From positions 1-64,000 of IMG/VR virus record IMGVR_UViG_3300020125_000051: a DNA stretch of 64,000 nt. The stretch is one strand, 5' to 3'. The translations under genes were made by a program, and so were the position numbers. The DNA comes from a virus. Every line of letters starts with the position of its first letter. Position 1 is the first letter of the stretch. The notes under the pieces are model-generated. The model was not told the origin of the DNA. It saw nothing but the letters and a program-made list of their open reading frames with translations, and did no database searches. This document shows positions 54,629 through 63,004 of the stretch, piece after piece.

Positions 54629-55894
54629 TCACTCAGTACTCGCTTCTTTTTCCTCGTAATAATGTAGTTCTTTCTTCTCAAACATTGTACTAAGTGTATA
54701 CAGGTAATCTTCACCCATATTTTGACCTAGACAAGGTTGTCTAAAAGAACACCAAGTACAAGAGAATCGTCCTGGCTGTGGATAAACCCGAGGTTCATCA
54801 ATCATATCTAACGCTTCAAGTGCAATGACCTTACCGGCATTCTCAACTTCAGCTTCATTCTTATGAATTTGATGGCGCTGCGTAAATCCTGGACCTTCAC
54901 TAGATAACCAATGTAGGTATTCATCGTATAGACCCATTTGCCAACCGTTAATATCATGTTTTTGTATTGTCTTAAGCGCTAGTTCTGGCGTGGTCATCGT
55001 CAGCTTGTTGGTCGAGACTAGCCGACCTTTGTAGGCTCGTTTAAGCACCTCAGGTGCTTGTGGGAACGTCTTTTTTATCTCGACGTAGACGAATCCGGCC
55101 ACGGAAATTCCAAGCGTAGATAATGCCCAAATGTAAGAGACTATCTGGTCATCTAGCTGTAGGAAAGAAGCTTCTTGGTCTTCATCTAATAAACGTGCGG
55201 TTGTTTTCCAGTCGACAATCCAGTATCGTCCTAGTTCATCTTGGAATAATGCGTCGAGTCGACCGCCATACGTTACTGGCAAACCTTTCCAATATTTAGA
55301 ATTTTTACCAAGATCCAATAATGTTACAGTTTTACCATTATGATCAATATATTGTATATCCAAATCTTCCTTAGAAGATTCATGTTTAATGAATTTGGTC
55401 CAGCACTGACTACACTTACACCACAATTGTTCATTGGTGTCAGGATGCTTAATAGGAACTTCAAATCCTACTTCAACTCTGATTGGTGTCCAGCGCTTGT
55501 CATAGTGAGGTGACATGTTGTTACAGTAATACCGAATCATGTTCAAGCCTAGATCAACTCTAGTCTTATATGATTCGAGAATTGTCACATCTGGATCTGA
55601 ATTCATTTTTTGATAAGCTTTTAGCTGCTTGCTGCATCTCGTGCGAAATGCAACAAGCGCTAAATCAGTCCGAATTTCTAATGGAGACATCCAAGTTCGA
55701 GGTTCATAGAAAATCTCCATAGCTTCATGGAATGCGACTCCAAACTCCAGTGGTTCCGCTGTTACCTGTGGGTAGTACATGTCACGGTACACCCAATGCC
55801 AACGACGTCGACACGCACGAAAAGCTCGTCGCTCGGATGTATGTATCTGGTGAGTAAGCTTGTTATCAATATACCACTGGATGTCTTGAGTCAC
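54629..55894 (-). CDS. RecB/Cas4-like PD-(D/E)xK nuclease with Fe-S staple
   Basis: 421 aa. TSERRAFRACRRRWHWVY (Cys28), EFGVAFHEAMEIFYE (His), RYWIVDWKTTAR (Asp and Lys), QLDDQIVSYIWAL (QhxxY) and a final FSCTWCSFRQPC. One N-terminal and three C-terminal Cys in CxxCx5C form match the 4Fe-4S AddB/Cas4 nuclease type. Likely 5'-3' exonuclease giving single strands to the Sak4-like ATPase. Confidence 0.85.
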   Translation of the reverse strand: MTQDIQWYIDNKLTHQIHTSERRAFRACRRRWHWVYRDMYYPQVTAEPLEFGVAFHEAMEIFYEPRTWMSPLEIRTDLALVAFRTRCSKQLKAYQKMNSDPDVTILESYKTRVDLGLNMIRYYCNNMSPHYDKRWTPIRVEVGFEVPIKHPDTNEQLWCKCSQCWTKFIKHESSKEDLDIQYIDHNGKTVTLLDLGKNSKYWKGLPVTYGGRLDALFQDELGRYWIVDWKTTARLLDEDQEASFLQLDDQIVSYIWALSTLGISVAGFVYVEIKKTFPQAPEVLKRAYKGRLVSTNKLTMTTPELALKTIQKHDINGWQMGLYDEYLHWLSSEGPGFTQRHQIHKNEAEVENAGKVIALEALDMIDEPRVYPQPGRFSCTWCSFRQPCLGQNMGEDYLYTLSTMFEKKELHYYEEKEASTE

Positions 55895-56100
55895 TAATCT
55901 GGCCTTCCATAATTACCATCAACACGCGGATACAAGTGAACGTAATCTTCCCAAACTCTACCATAATTATTGGTTGACCATAGACAATATTCATCAGGTC
56001 TAAGTTCATATAGATCAATGAGTTTGACAGCACTTACAAAGTGCTCATCACCATCGTTTCGTGATATAACAAATCCACCATGTAATGCGTACTTAGGCAT
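55894..56100 (-). CDS. 68-aa hypothetical protein
   Basis: Starts MPKYALHGGFVISRNDGDEH after AGGAGCAAC. Contains IDLYELRPDEYCLWSTNNYG. Small mixed fold. Not recognised; coupled to the nuclease gene. Confidence 0.6.
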   Translation of the reverse strand: MPKYALHGGFVISRNDGDEHFVSAVKLIDLYELRPDEYCLWSTNNYGRVWEDYVHLYPRVDGNYGRPD

Positions 56101-56153
56101 GTTGCTCCTAGTTATATTTATGTCATTGCTCACCGAAATGAGCAATCACAAAA

Positions 56154-56336
56154 TTATAACCCTCTTGCTTCTATCCTAATTCTTGCTTGTCCTTCACTAC
56201 CAAAATCATAGTTAATGTTTTCAACAATAAATACAATTTCTGGATAATGCACAAAAGTAAGCCTTTGAAAGATGCCGTGTAGCATGATAATAGGCATTTG
56301 ATTTGGTGTTAGTTTCTTTTTCTTAAATGGCCACAT
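56154..56336 (-). CDS. 60-aa hypothetical protein
   Basis: MWPFKKKKLTPNQMPIIMLH. Basic start, then strands (FVHYPEIVFIVENINYDFGS). TGATG overlap with the previous gene. Unknown. Confidence 0.55.
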   Translation of the reverse strand: MWPFKKKKLTPNQMPIIMLHGIFQRLTFVHYPEIVFIVENINYDFGSEGQARIRIEARGL

Positions 56337-56593
56337 CAGTATAACTCACTGTGATCGTCAAACGATCTTGGAGTTTCAATCGGCTCTGAAATTGGCACTA
56401 CCTTAATAAATTCTTGTGGAATGATTTCGAAATTGTCTACGTATTGCAGAGCCTTAACGAAGTCTTCCCATTCGTTTTCGCGAAAAGTAAGTGTACCATT
56501 GCGGCCATGAGTTGTTAGTTCATCAGTACCAGACCATACATTAACATGTACGTGTCCACCCAATTTTTGCCATCTAAGTCGAAAGTGTGTCAT
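56336..56593 (-). CDS. 85-aa hypothetical protein
   Basis: MTHFRLRWQKLGGHVHVNVW. GTDELTTHGRNGTLTFRENE and WEDFVKALQYV form a small beta-alpha protein seen in actinophages. AAGGAAGCTTAATA leader. Confidence 0.6.
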   Translation of the reverse strand: MTHFRLRWQKLGGHVHVNVWSGTDELTTHGRNGTLTFRENEWEDFVKALQYVDNFEIIPQEFIKVVPISEPIETPRSFDDHSELY

Positions 56594-56595
56594 TA

Positions 56596-56763
56596 TTAAG
56601 CTTCCTTACCTCTATTAAACCAAGCTGTCCTACGTTTAGTTGCTGTTTCAAAAGCGGCTAAACAAGACATTAAATACTTAGCTAAGATTATGTCTGGTGT
56701 ATCTGAAAAGCTTTCTCTACTGTGTTTATTAAGTAAGTCTCTAAGCTCTTCTTCAAGAGGCAT
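56596..56763 (-). CDS. 55-aa conserved actinophage helical protein
   Basis: MPLEEELRDLLNKHSRESFS then DTPDIILAKYLMSCLAAFET and RRTAWFNRGKEA. The sequence RDLLNKHSRE.SxTPDxILAxYLxxCLxAF is widespread among actinophages, always near replication genes; unknown function. ATG preceded by AAGATG. Confidence 0.7.
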   Translation of the reverse strand: MPLEEELRDLLNKHSRESFSDTPDIILAKYLMSCLAAFETATKRRTAWFNRGKEA

Positions 56764-56998
56764 CTTCAACATCATCCAATTCTTCTATAGTTTCACCAAT
56801 GCAATCATCTTTAGAGTTAGCAGTTTGTGATCTACCGCAAATACTACAAACCCAATTATGTTCGAGTGGAGGCTTATAAGTTTTACGTAGTGCTATTAAT
56901 ATAATATCTGTTAGTGGCAACATTTCGTCCTCTGCCACATTTTTATAAAATGATAGTTCTCTTTCGTCAATTCTAAATGAATATACTTTTTTAGTCAT
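56753..56998 (-). CDS. 81-aa protein with Cys pair
   Basis: MTKKVYSFRIDERELSFYKN. A possible short helix-turn-helix/ribbon start, then WVCSICGRSQTANSKDDCIG zinc pattern. ATGACTAA overlap with the previous gene. Unknown. Confidence 0.6.
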   Translation of the reverse strand: MTKKVYSFRIDERELSFYKNVAEDEMLPLTDIILIALRKTYKPPLEHNWVCSICGRSQTANSKDDCIGETIEELDDVEDAS

Positions 56999-57254
56999 CG
57001 TCGCTAGGTTCTCCTGGACACTTAGATCCAATGCTTGAGTACCACATCTGGTCACAATGAAAACACATTGGACCTTCTATTGTAAGAAGATTTTCAGTAT
57101 CAAAGTTTTGTTGTGATCTTGCTGGTTCTTCTACTTTGAATACAGCAACAAAAATCCAAAGATGGCGACCCGCGTATTCAGGCATGGTAGCATGAATTTT
57201 ACGCGGGTCGCCTCTCTGAATAATTCCTGAATTTGTAATAAAAGCTTTATTCAT
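56991..57254 (-). CDS. 87-aa hypothetical protein
   Basis: MNKAFITNSGIIQRGDPRKI. Strands HLWIFVAVFKVEEP; CFHCDQMWYSSIGSKCPG end with a C..C...C group. Upstream ATGs at 57260 and 57266 also in frame; overlap ATGAATAA favours this one. Confidence 0.6.
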   Translation of the reverse strand: MNKAFITNSGIIQRGDPRKIHATMPEYAGRHLWIFVAVFKVEEPARSQQNFDTENLLTIEGPMCFHCDQMWYSSIGSKCPGEPSDDD

Positions 57255-58638
57255 CGTCATCCTCATCTAACTCTTCAAACGTTGGATCGATTTTGGTGTC
57301 ACCAATTAGTCGCTTGATCCAAGACCACTTCTGCTGAATTACCTTAATTCGCTTAGCATCAATGGTATCATTAGCGAGAATGTCAATTACTTGGACGGCA
57401 CTTCGTTGTCCGATTCGGTGGAGTCGGTCTTCGGCCTGGAGGTTAAGAGCATTTGACCATGACCGATCAATGAATACAACGGTACTTGCCGCAGTAAGCG
57501 TAATTCCAACCCCACCGGCAGATATAGTTCCAGCAAATACTTGAATTTTGCCCTCTTGAAAATTGGTAATAATTCTTGCCCTCTCATCGTTAGGGGTTTC
57601 ACCAATGAACTTCCCACAGGTAATACCTTTCTTTTCGAGTCGAGTGGCTAGAAGCTTAATAACTTGGGCAAACTGACTGAAAACTACAATCTGCTCATTA
57701 GTTGATTGAATTATCTCAACTAATGCGTCAATTTTGGCTGAAGGTTCGGACAAAAACATTTTGCCCTTATCTTCATCAAACTCAGCAAATGCGCAAGCAA
57801 ATTGCTGCAATCTGGTGAGTTGGGCAATCACCACAGGAGCAACTACAGCTTCATGTTCGTGCTCACCAATCCAAGCAAGCATGTTCTCTTTCATGGAATT
57901 GTAGGCACGACGTTGCTGTGGATGAAGATCAACTCTTACTTCTGTGTAATACTTTTCGGGAAGGTCGAACAGAACTTCTTCTTTGCGACGACGTACGTAA
58001 AAACCTTCCATTTGCCGCTGTAGTTCTTCGGCGTTGTTCACACCAATAATAGTCTTGTAACCGTTGAAGTTATCAAAGATGATATGGTTGTTGTAGTACT
58101 TCCAATAGCTACTCCAGAAATTCGGATATAGCCAATTCAAAATACTCCAAAGATCATCCGGTTTATCAAATGCAGGCGTTCCGGTTAGTGCTGTCTTGTA
58201 GCCTGTGGGAATTGCCTTCAAATGAACAGATTGCTTCGATTTTCTATTTTGTAATGCATGTGCTTCATCTGCAATAATATGGAACCACTTTACGTCTTCA
58301 AGTTCTGGAATTAAACGTAATGCTGGCCAATGCATAATGAATACATCATAAACATCATCTTCAAGCTCACTAGTGAAGTGAGTACGATCTTTGTTGTTTA
58401 TAGGTAAAATTCTAAGATCAGGTGCCCACTGGAACCATGCTTTCGTCCAGGTGGACACCATGGCCAGTGGGCACACGATCAAAGTCTTTAGTTTGTAATT
58501 AGGAAACTCTGCCCGGCGACGTAAATCAAGTGCAATAGCTTCGTGAGTCTTACCAAGACCCATATCATCACCGATGAGCACAGATTGTACGCGCTGTAGT
58601 TTGTTTACTGCTTCTTCTTGAAATGGAAAAAGTTTCAT
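57247..58638 (-). CDS. SNF2-family helicase
   Basis: 463 aa. GDDMGLGKT (Walker A, 23-31), ADEAHALQNR (DEAH), LTGTPAFDKPDDLWSILNWL, TISAGGVGITLTAASTVVFI and EDRLHRIGQRSAVQVI. DNA-stimulated ATPase translocating on duplex DNA. Phage versions may help recombination or remove host proteins (inference). GGAGGTGAGACAACC leader. Confidence 0.9.
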   Translation of the reverse strand: MKLFPFQEEAVNKLQRVQSVLIGDDMGLGKTHEAIALDLRRRAEFPNYKLKTLIVCPLAMVSTWTKAWFQWAPDLRILPINNKDRTHFTSELEDDVYDVFIMHWPALRLIPELEDVKWFHIIADEAHALQNRKSKQSVHLKAIPTGYKTALTGTPAFDKPDDLWSILNWLYPNFWSSYWKYYNNHIIFDNFNGYKTIIGVNNAEELQRQMEGFYVRRRKEEVLFDLPEKYYTEVRVDLHPQQRRAYNSMKENMLAWIGEHEHEAVVAPVVIAQLTRLQQFACAFAEFDEDKGKMFLSEPSAKIDALVEIIQSTNEQIVVFSQFAQVIKLLATRLEKKGITCGKFIGETPNDERARIITNFQEGKIQVFAGTISAGGVGITLTAASTVVFIDRSWSNALNLQAEDRLHRIGQRSAVQVIDILANDTIDAKRIKVIQQKWSWIKRLIGDTKIDPTFEELDEDDDE

Positions 58639-58657
58639 GGTTGTCTCACCTCCTAAT

Positions 58658-58972
58658 TTATCTTGTTTCCCCTCCGGTTAGTTGCTGTGATAATAGTGCT
58701 TGGTTTGCACGTTCTACAGCCTCATCGGAACGAGGTGGTAGTTTTGGAAAACTTTTAGCTCTATTGGTAGATGGTGGTGGCACTGTACCATCACGATTTA
58801 CCGTGATTACATAGGTTGTGTCGTACCATCTACATCTATTGTTCATGCACCTAAAAGTGTGCAATGTATTGCCGCGTGATCCTGGTTTTACACTCTCAGC
58901 TACGCCGGGAGTTTCACAAATAGGACAACGTCTGGCTTCATCGTATGTCGTGTCCACTATGAGAATGTCCAT
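58658..58972 (-). CDS. NrdR-like zinc protein
   Basis: 104 aa, start MDILIVDTTYDEARRCPICE. CPICE and FRCMNNRCRW make one zinc ribbon; the C-terminal half is Pro/Arg-rich and probably flexible. No enzyme motif. Confidence 0.6.
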   Translation of the reverse strand: MDILIVDTTYDEARRCPICETPGVAESVKPGSRGNTLHTFRCMNNRCRWYDTTYVITVNRDGTVPPPSTNRAKSFPKLPPRSDEAVERANQALLSQQLTGGETR

Positions 58973-59435
58973 CCAATTCCGCTGAAACAATTTTAATCGC
59001 AGCTTCCAAATTAGATACTCTAATTCGAAGATCAGCTAATTCTTGTAACGTTTGTTGCCATTTATTTGGCGCAATCCTCGAATTTGTGGAACCTTGACCT
59101 TCTCTAAAAGCGTTAAACTGTTCTACTGTTGGCTTATAGTGTAGCAGATAAACACTTTTGGAACTAGGTCCACCTCTTTTCAAAGAGGTGAAACAGCGCA
59201 TTGTATTTAGTAGAACTGAGGCATCGTTAACAGCCGAACTTGATAATCCAATTTCTTTTGATATACCATTACCTCTAACGTTTCCAATAAAAAGCTGGAT
59301 CAATTCATTTGGATTTTCTACTGGAAATCCATATTCAAGTAGATATTCGGCTTTAACTTCTCTACTGTTAGCAAACATATAGTTTATAATGTCTAATGCA
59401 TTTCTAAATGCAACAGTGGTGCCATCTGGGCTCAT
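58938..59435 (-). CDS. 165-aa possible wHTH plus coiled-coil protein
   Basis: MSPDGTTVAFRNALDIINYM, then GNGISKEIGLSSSAVNDASV reading like a recognition helix, and C-terminal ELADLRIRVSNLEAAIKIVS coiled coil. DNA-binding regulator or oligomer is suggested, not proven. AAAGGAAAAGTA leader. Confidence 0.6.
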   Translation of the reverse strand: MSPDGTTVAFRNALDIINYMFANSREVKAEYLLEYGFPVENPNELIQLFIGNVRGNGISKEIGLSSSAVNDASVLLNTMRCFTSLKRGGPSSKSVYLLHYKPTVEQFNAFREGQGSTNSRIAPNKWQQTLQELADLRIRVSNLEAAIKIVSAELDGHSHSGHDIR

Positions 59436-60305
59436 TTACTTTTCCTTTGTAAAGGGAACCGGGAATGGCTCACCACTACGCCATGAAATGGCACTACGAC
59501 GTGTTCCATTGACAAAATCATTCCAGGTTTTGATATAGTAAGCAAGATGCAAAACGGCATCTCTTCTAACACCAGTAGTACCCTTTGACCTAATTAGGTA
59601 ATTTCTAAGTACTAGAATTGGACTATCCTTGGTTAGATTCTCGCCTGTTCTAAGCGATTCCAAGAAATCTTCATGCTGTCCTTCTGGATAAGCACGCTCA
59701 CACACGTAATATCCTACAGTAGCGGCAGATGCAATCATGCCAACACCTACTAGTGGTGTACAATATGGAAGATATTCATCAATTCGAGACATCTGAACAG
59801 TTTTGAGAATCTGCTCGTTTGGTACCTTAACTCGCTTCCAGAACTTAAACTCATGCTCATCAAACAAGTAAAGCAAACGAGCACAAGCGGCTAGATGGAG
59901 TTGATTTGCATATCCAGCGATTGCAAGAATTTGCTGTGCAGACCGCGCAAGACCCATATCTAGATATTTGAAGATATCTTCATCTAGACCCCAAGTTACT
60001 TGGAATTGAATCTTAATCTTCGGTTGTGGTGGATATACGGTATCACCTTCGGTTGCACCTTCTTCGGCTGCCTGCACTAATGCAAGTAGTCGATGCTGTC
60101 CATCCGCCAAATGAGCTTTCTTGTTAAAGCCAATGCCTTGATGAGTTAGGCGCCAATTTCCCTTAAGCATTTCAAGTGCATAATTGTTTACTATTCTTAT
60201 ACTAACTGGTCGGTTTGTGCCATCTACTCCACGCTCGTAGGGTAGATTAGCTGCAAGAAATTCTTTAGCCTTATTAACGTCTATTACTGTAGTTTCTGTT
60301 TTCAC
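59436..60305 (-). CDS. ParB-like nuclease-fold protein
   Basis: 289 aa, GTG start after GGAG. NRPVSIRIVNNYALEMLKGN, WRLTHQGIGFNKKAHLADGQ and HRLLALVQA form the DGQHR motif of ParB-like proteins often seen in actinophages; an all-helical C-terminus follows. DNA or CTP binding is expected of the family; function here unknown. Confidence 0.75.
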   Translation of the reverse strand: MKTETTVIDVNKAKEFLAANLPYERGVDGTNRPVSIRIVNNYALEMLKGNWRLTHQGIGFNKKAHLADGQHRLLALVQAAEEGATEGDTVYPPQPKIKIQFQVTWGLDEDIFKYLDMGLARSAQQILAIAGYANQLHLAACARLLYLFDEHEFKFWKRVKVPNEQILKTVQMSRIDEYLPYCTPLVGVGMIASAATVGYYVCERAYPEGQHEDFLESLRTGENLTKDSPILVLRNYLIRSKGTTGVRRDAVLHLAYYIKTWNDFVNGTRRSAISWRSGEPFPVPFTKEK

Positions 60306-60501
60306 TATTTGTACTCCATGTACGCATTAACCAATAAATTGTAGTTCTGCCTATTCCAGTCATCATAGCTAAACCTGTTACTGGTTGAGTTTTTGCGGCT
60401 AGAACGAATAAATTTGCAACTTGTTCTCTGGCTTCTATAACTTCAGTTTCTGCTGTCTTTAATCGATTTACCGCCTCCATAAGAGCCTGATTAACACTCA
60501 T
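60274..60501 (-). CDS. Helix-turn-helix protein
   Basis: 75 aa, MSVNQALMEAVNRLKTAETE. C-terminal half PVTGLAMMTGIGRTTIYWLM is a Hin/MerR-like HTH; N-terminal helices form an oligomer stalk. Start at 60501 preceded by GGAG. Probably a small DNA-binding regulator. Confidence 0.7.
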   Translation of the reverse strand: MSVNQALMEAVNRLKTAETEVIEAREQVANLFVLAAKTQPVTGLAMMTGIGRTTIYWLMRTWSTNSENRNYSNRR

Positions 60502-60502
60502 A

Positions 60503-61228
60503 TTAGGCTCCAAAATTCTTGATTATATTAGTTGAATTGACGTTTAGCCAGGAATACTGAAACCAAGCACGAGTAGCTGTGGTACTAATACCACCAGATA
60601 GTGGATTACCAAAATTCAGATAAGCATTGTTTGCTGAAATTGGATTAGCCATGCCCTCTATGTATATCTGAACATTTTGTTCGTGCCGCTTTTTTGCTGC
60701 TTCTTCTTCTTGCTTTTCTTTTGCCCAAGCCAGAAGTTCCTCATCTGGTGGGAAGTTTTTGCATAATGTAGCAAAATTATTATAAAATGGTATATTATAT
60801 ACGTGCGCAACATCTAACAATGTTGTAAATGCCGGATCTGAATGCATTGGAAATCGAGCTATTGCTAGTATTTCTGCTTTTTCGGCTCGGAAACCTCTAG
60901 TACCTCTAGCAATTGTGCCAGTACCTTCAACCACACCAATTACCAAATGATCAGTGCTTAAACTTATACTACCGTAGGCTAAATCAGCTAAATCATCTGG
61001 TGAGTATCTAGCATAAAAACCACAGGTACATTTTGGCTCGAATTTGTGATTTGCAATTTCACCACATACAGTGGTGACTTTATTACACATTGCGTGATTC
61101 AGTCCTGGCTGCCAAGTATACCCAGCATTAATGGCATGTAAACCTGTCGCATTGACATGCCAAAACCGGTAGCCACGTAAGCTACCGGCAACTAGTGGTT
61201 TATCATCACTATACTCGTTCGAGGACAA
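60503..61228 (-). CDS. Conserved actinobacterial/phage hypothetical protein
   Basis: 241 aa. SDDKPLVAGSLRGYRFWHVN, PKCTCGFYA..., GVVEGTGTIARGTRGFRAEK and a ALAR-like strand match small proteins seen in actinobacteria and their phages (RGxR.W and GFRAExA motifs). C-terminal 80 residues are helical then Asn/Gly-rich. Unknown function. Confidence 0.7.
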   Translation of the reverse strand: MSSNEYSDDKPLVAGSLRGYRFWHVNATGLHAINAGYTWQPGLNHAMCNKVTTVCGEIANHKFEPKCTCGFYARYSPDDLADLAYGSISLSTDHLVIGVVEGTGTIARGTRGFRAEKAEILAIARFPMHSDPAFTTLLDVAHVYNIPFYNNFATLCKNFPPDEELLAWAKEKQEEEAAKKRHEQNVQIYIEGMANPISANNAYLNFGNPLSGGISTTATRAWFQYSWLNVNSTNIIKNFGA

Positions 61229-61337
61229 TGGGTTCCTCCTGAGGTACTTTTTCTAACCGCTCAGGTTCTACAGGTGCAGGAGTAGCATCTAGCTTTTCAT
61301 AAACTGCAACTTGAACTACTTCTCCAATGTCACACAT
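61209..61337 (-). CDS. 42-aa acidic protein
   Basis: MCDIGEVVQVAVYEKLDATP then EPERLEKVPQEEPIVLERV. Overlaps the next gene by 20 bp. Unknown. Confidence 0.45.
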   Translation of the reverse strand: MCDIGEVVQVAVYEKLDATPAPVEPERLEKVPQEEPIVLERV

Positions 61338-61360
61338 TTCATTCCTTTCTAAATATTATG

Positions 61361-61432
61361 TGGACCAGGCAGGAATCGAACCTACGACACGAAGATTAAG
61401 AGTCATCTGCTCTACCATTGAGCTACTGGTCC
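61361..61432 (-). tRNA. tRNA-Lys(CTT)
   Basis: 72 nt. Acceptor GGACCAG/CTGGTCC, D-arm GCTC/GAGC, T-arm GTTCGATTCC, anticodon loop CTCTTAA giving CTT. The anticodon stem GATGA/TCTTC has one T-T mismatch. No encoded CCA. Confidence 0.85.
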
Positions 61433-61493
61433 AATGTTAGCCTACTGCCATGATCATGTCAATAGCCTAACATACATTGATTAATTTAAATAC

Positions 61494-61967
61494 TTAAAAC
61501 CATGTGTAGTAGTCCCAGCGCTTTTCATACATAATAAGCGATGGTACGTAATTAGCTTCAATTTGATGCTTCCACATTAGCATTCGGCCAGTTCGACCGT
61601 TACCATCAACAAATGGATGTATATGCTCAAACCTTACATGTTCATGAATTGGATCTAAGGTGAACCAATTCAACATGTGTGTCAGCCAATCATCCATTCT
61701 TTCTTGAATTTCACGCCAATGTGGACACATTCTGCCACCAACAGTAACATTGTTGACACGGTATGATCCTGCGCCACCAGTTCTAGCCGGTAGTAGATTC
61801 TTCATGATAAGACCATGAAGATGGAGAATCATTTCTCCGGTAAATGGCATTGATTGCTTAATAAGCCATTGCCATGCGACTAAGCTTTGTTCTATTTCTC
61901 TTGGATCTGTAACACTCTCGATTAAATTCGATTGCGTGATATGTTCACGCATATCGAACTCACTCAT
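61494..61967 (-). CDS. Fic-domain AMPylase
   Basis: 157 aa from MSEFDMREHITQSN; the ATG lies in the overlap with the next gene. The catalytic motif HPFVDGNGRTGR at 117-128 follows HxFx(D/E)GNGRxxR, with His117 as base. An upstream MPFTGEMILHLHGLIMKNLL helix is normal. SNLIES at 13-18 resembles the autoinhibitory (S/T)xxxE(G/N) helix. Fic enzymes transfer AMP or related groups to target proteins, suggesting host modification in infection. Confidence 0.85.
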   Translation of the reverse strand: MSEFDMREHITQSNLIESVTDPREIEQSLVAWQWLIKQSMPFTGEMILHLHGLIMKNLLPARTGGAGSYRVNNVTVGGRMCPHWREIQERMDDWLTHMLNWFTLDPIHEHVRFEHIHPFVDGNGRTGRMLMWKHQIEANYVPSLIMYEKRWDYYTWF

Positions 61968-62250
61968 CATCGTCGTCGTCATCTGGATCCCAACCTAGTT
62001 CATCTTCGATTTCTTGTTTAGCTTCATAAAACTGTTCTTTGGCATAGATATCATCCATTTTAGATTGAACACGTATGGGTTCAATACCAAGTACTAGTCT
62101 TTCGTAGTTCATCTTAGATGGCTTACGACATCTACTACAAACCCACAGACCTGATGAAACGTCTAGCGTAAAACCATCTTGTTTCTGCCATACACCTCTG
62201 ATGATACAGTTACACCACGGGTGGATGTTCATTTCCAGTCTGTACACCAT
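61960..62250 (-). CDS. Small zinc protein with acidic end
   Basis: 96 aa, MVYRLEMNIHPWCNCIIRGV. CNC, then VCSRCRKPSKMNYERLVLGI; ends DPDDDDDDE. ATG chosen at 62250 (or 62232). Overlaps Fic. Unknown. Confidence 0.55.
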   Translation of the reverse strand: MVYRLEMNIHPWCNCIIRGVWQKQDGFTLDVSSGLWVCSRCRKPSKMNYERLVLGIEPIRVQSKMDDIYAKEQFYEAKQEIEDELGWDPDDDDDDE

Positions 62251-62326
62251 CAATAATGTCCAATTCTATTTTTGCCCAATAAGTTTTTGTAGTTCTAGTG
62301 TAATGATCAAATCTACTTTCAACATG

Positions 62327-62399
62327 CACCCGTAACTGGATTCGAACCAGCAACCTCATCCTTAGAAGGGATTTGCTCTATCCATTGAGCTATACGGGC
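62327..62399 (-). tRNA. tRNA-Arg(TCT)
   Basis: 73 nt. Acceptor GCCCGTA/TACGGGT, D-arm GCTCAATGGATAGAGC, anticodon loop CTTCTAA (TCT), T-arm GGTTCGAATCC. Reads AGA, frequent here and probably rare in a high-GC host. Confidence 0.9.
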
Positions 62400-62569
62400 T
62401 TTTTATTTAGCATTGCAATTTGTTCTTTACGCAGTTTATTGTCTGGCTTATGACCTTTTGCATAACCATCACATTTGTTGCTACCAAGTTCATCTTTCCA
62501 TTTAGTGCCATCCCACCAAATATCAATGGTACATTGCACACATTCTCTAGGTTTCTGTGTGCGTGACAT
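62390..62569 (-). CDS. 59-aa zinc protein
   Basis: MSRTQKPRECVQCTIDIWWD, then GSNKCDGYAKGHKPDNKLRK. Cys/His give a possible zinc site; a small WWDG motif. The stop TAG lies inside the 5' end of the tRNA-Arg, so mature tRNA processing would trim the message. ATG overlaps the next gene. Confidence 0.55.
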   Translation of the reverse strand: MSRTQKPRECVQCTIDIWWDGTKWKDELGSNKCDGYAKGHKPDNKLRKEQIAMLNKKPV

Positions 62570-62855
62570 TTTCAGGCAAACCTACTAATCTTCTCAATCG
62601 TCTAACTTCTTCAATCGAAAGTACATTTGGTATTACGTAACGACTATTTCTACACAATTCTTTACATTCAGCGCAACGACAACCGTGAGTTTTGTAACAA
62701 GTTAAACTTGGATGGATGTGTTGTAACACCTTTGGCTCAGATTTTCCGAATTTTCGCTTTTCTCTTTTTGTCGAGGCTAATTTTTTACATTCTATACAAC
62801 GACAACCATGACTCTCATAACAAGTCACGCTTGGGTGTCTATGTGGAAGTCCCAT
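62547..62855 (-). CDS. Double CYxxHGCRCxxC protein
   Basis: 102 aa with two copies of HPSxTCYxxHGCRCxECKxL (about 8-27 and 46-65), each a four-Cys/His zinc module with a basic helix behind. A third copy is the next gene. The module is common in actinophages and probably binds nucleic acid; no experiment is known to me. Confidence 0.7.
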   Translation of the reverse strand: MGLPHRHPSVTCYESHGCRCIECKKLASTKREKRKFGKSEPKVLQHIHPSLTCYKTHGCRCAECKELCRNSRYVIPNVLSIEEVRRLRRLVGLPENVTHTET

Positions 62856-63003
62856 TTTTTGGTTCCCGTGCTCTCGGACGTGTCAAAATAATTCCGGCCC
62901 GCTCGCGCTTCCTAGCAGCCGTGTTGAGCGCGCGGCACGCGACACATCGGCAGCCATGTTTCTTATAGCATGTTTCACTAGGATGTTTGTGTTTTCTTGG
63001 CAC
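62839..63003 (-). CDS. Single CYxxHGCRCxxC protein
   Basis: 54 aa from GTG: VPRKHKHPSETCYKKHGCRC then VACRALNTAARKRERAGIIL. GTG begins one base after the 3' end of the tRNA-Leu-like gene, so after tRNA cleavage it would be almost leaderless. A longer frame would pass through the tRNA and is rejected. Confidence 0.6.
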   Translation of the reverse strand: MPRKHKHPSETCYKKHGCRCVACRALNTAARKRERAGIILTRPRAREPKNGTST

Positions 63004-63004
63004 G

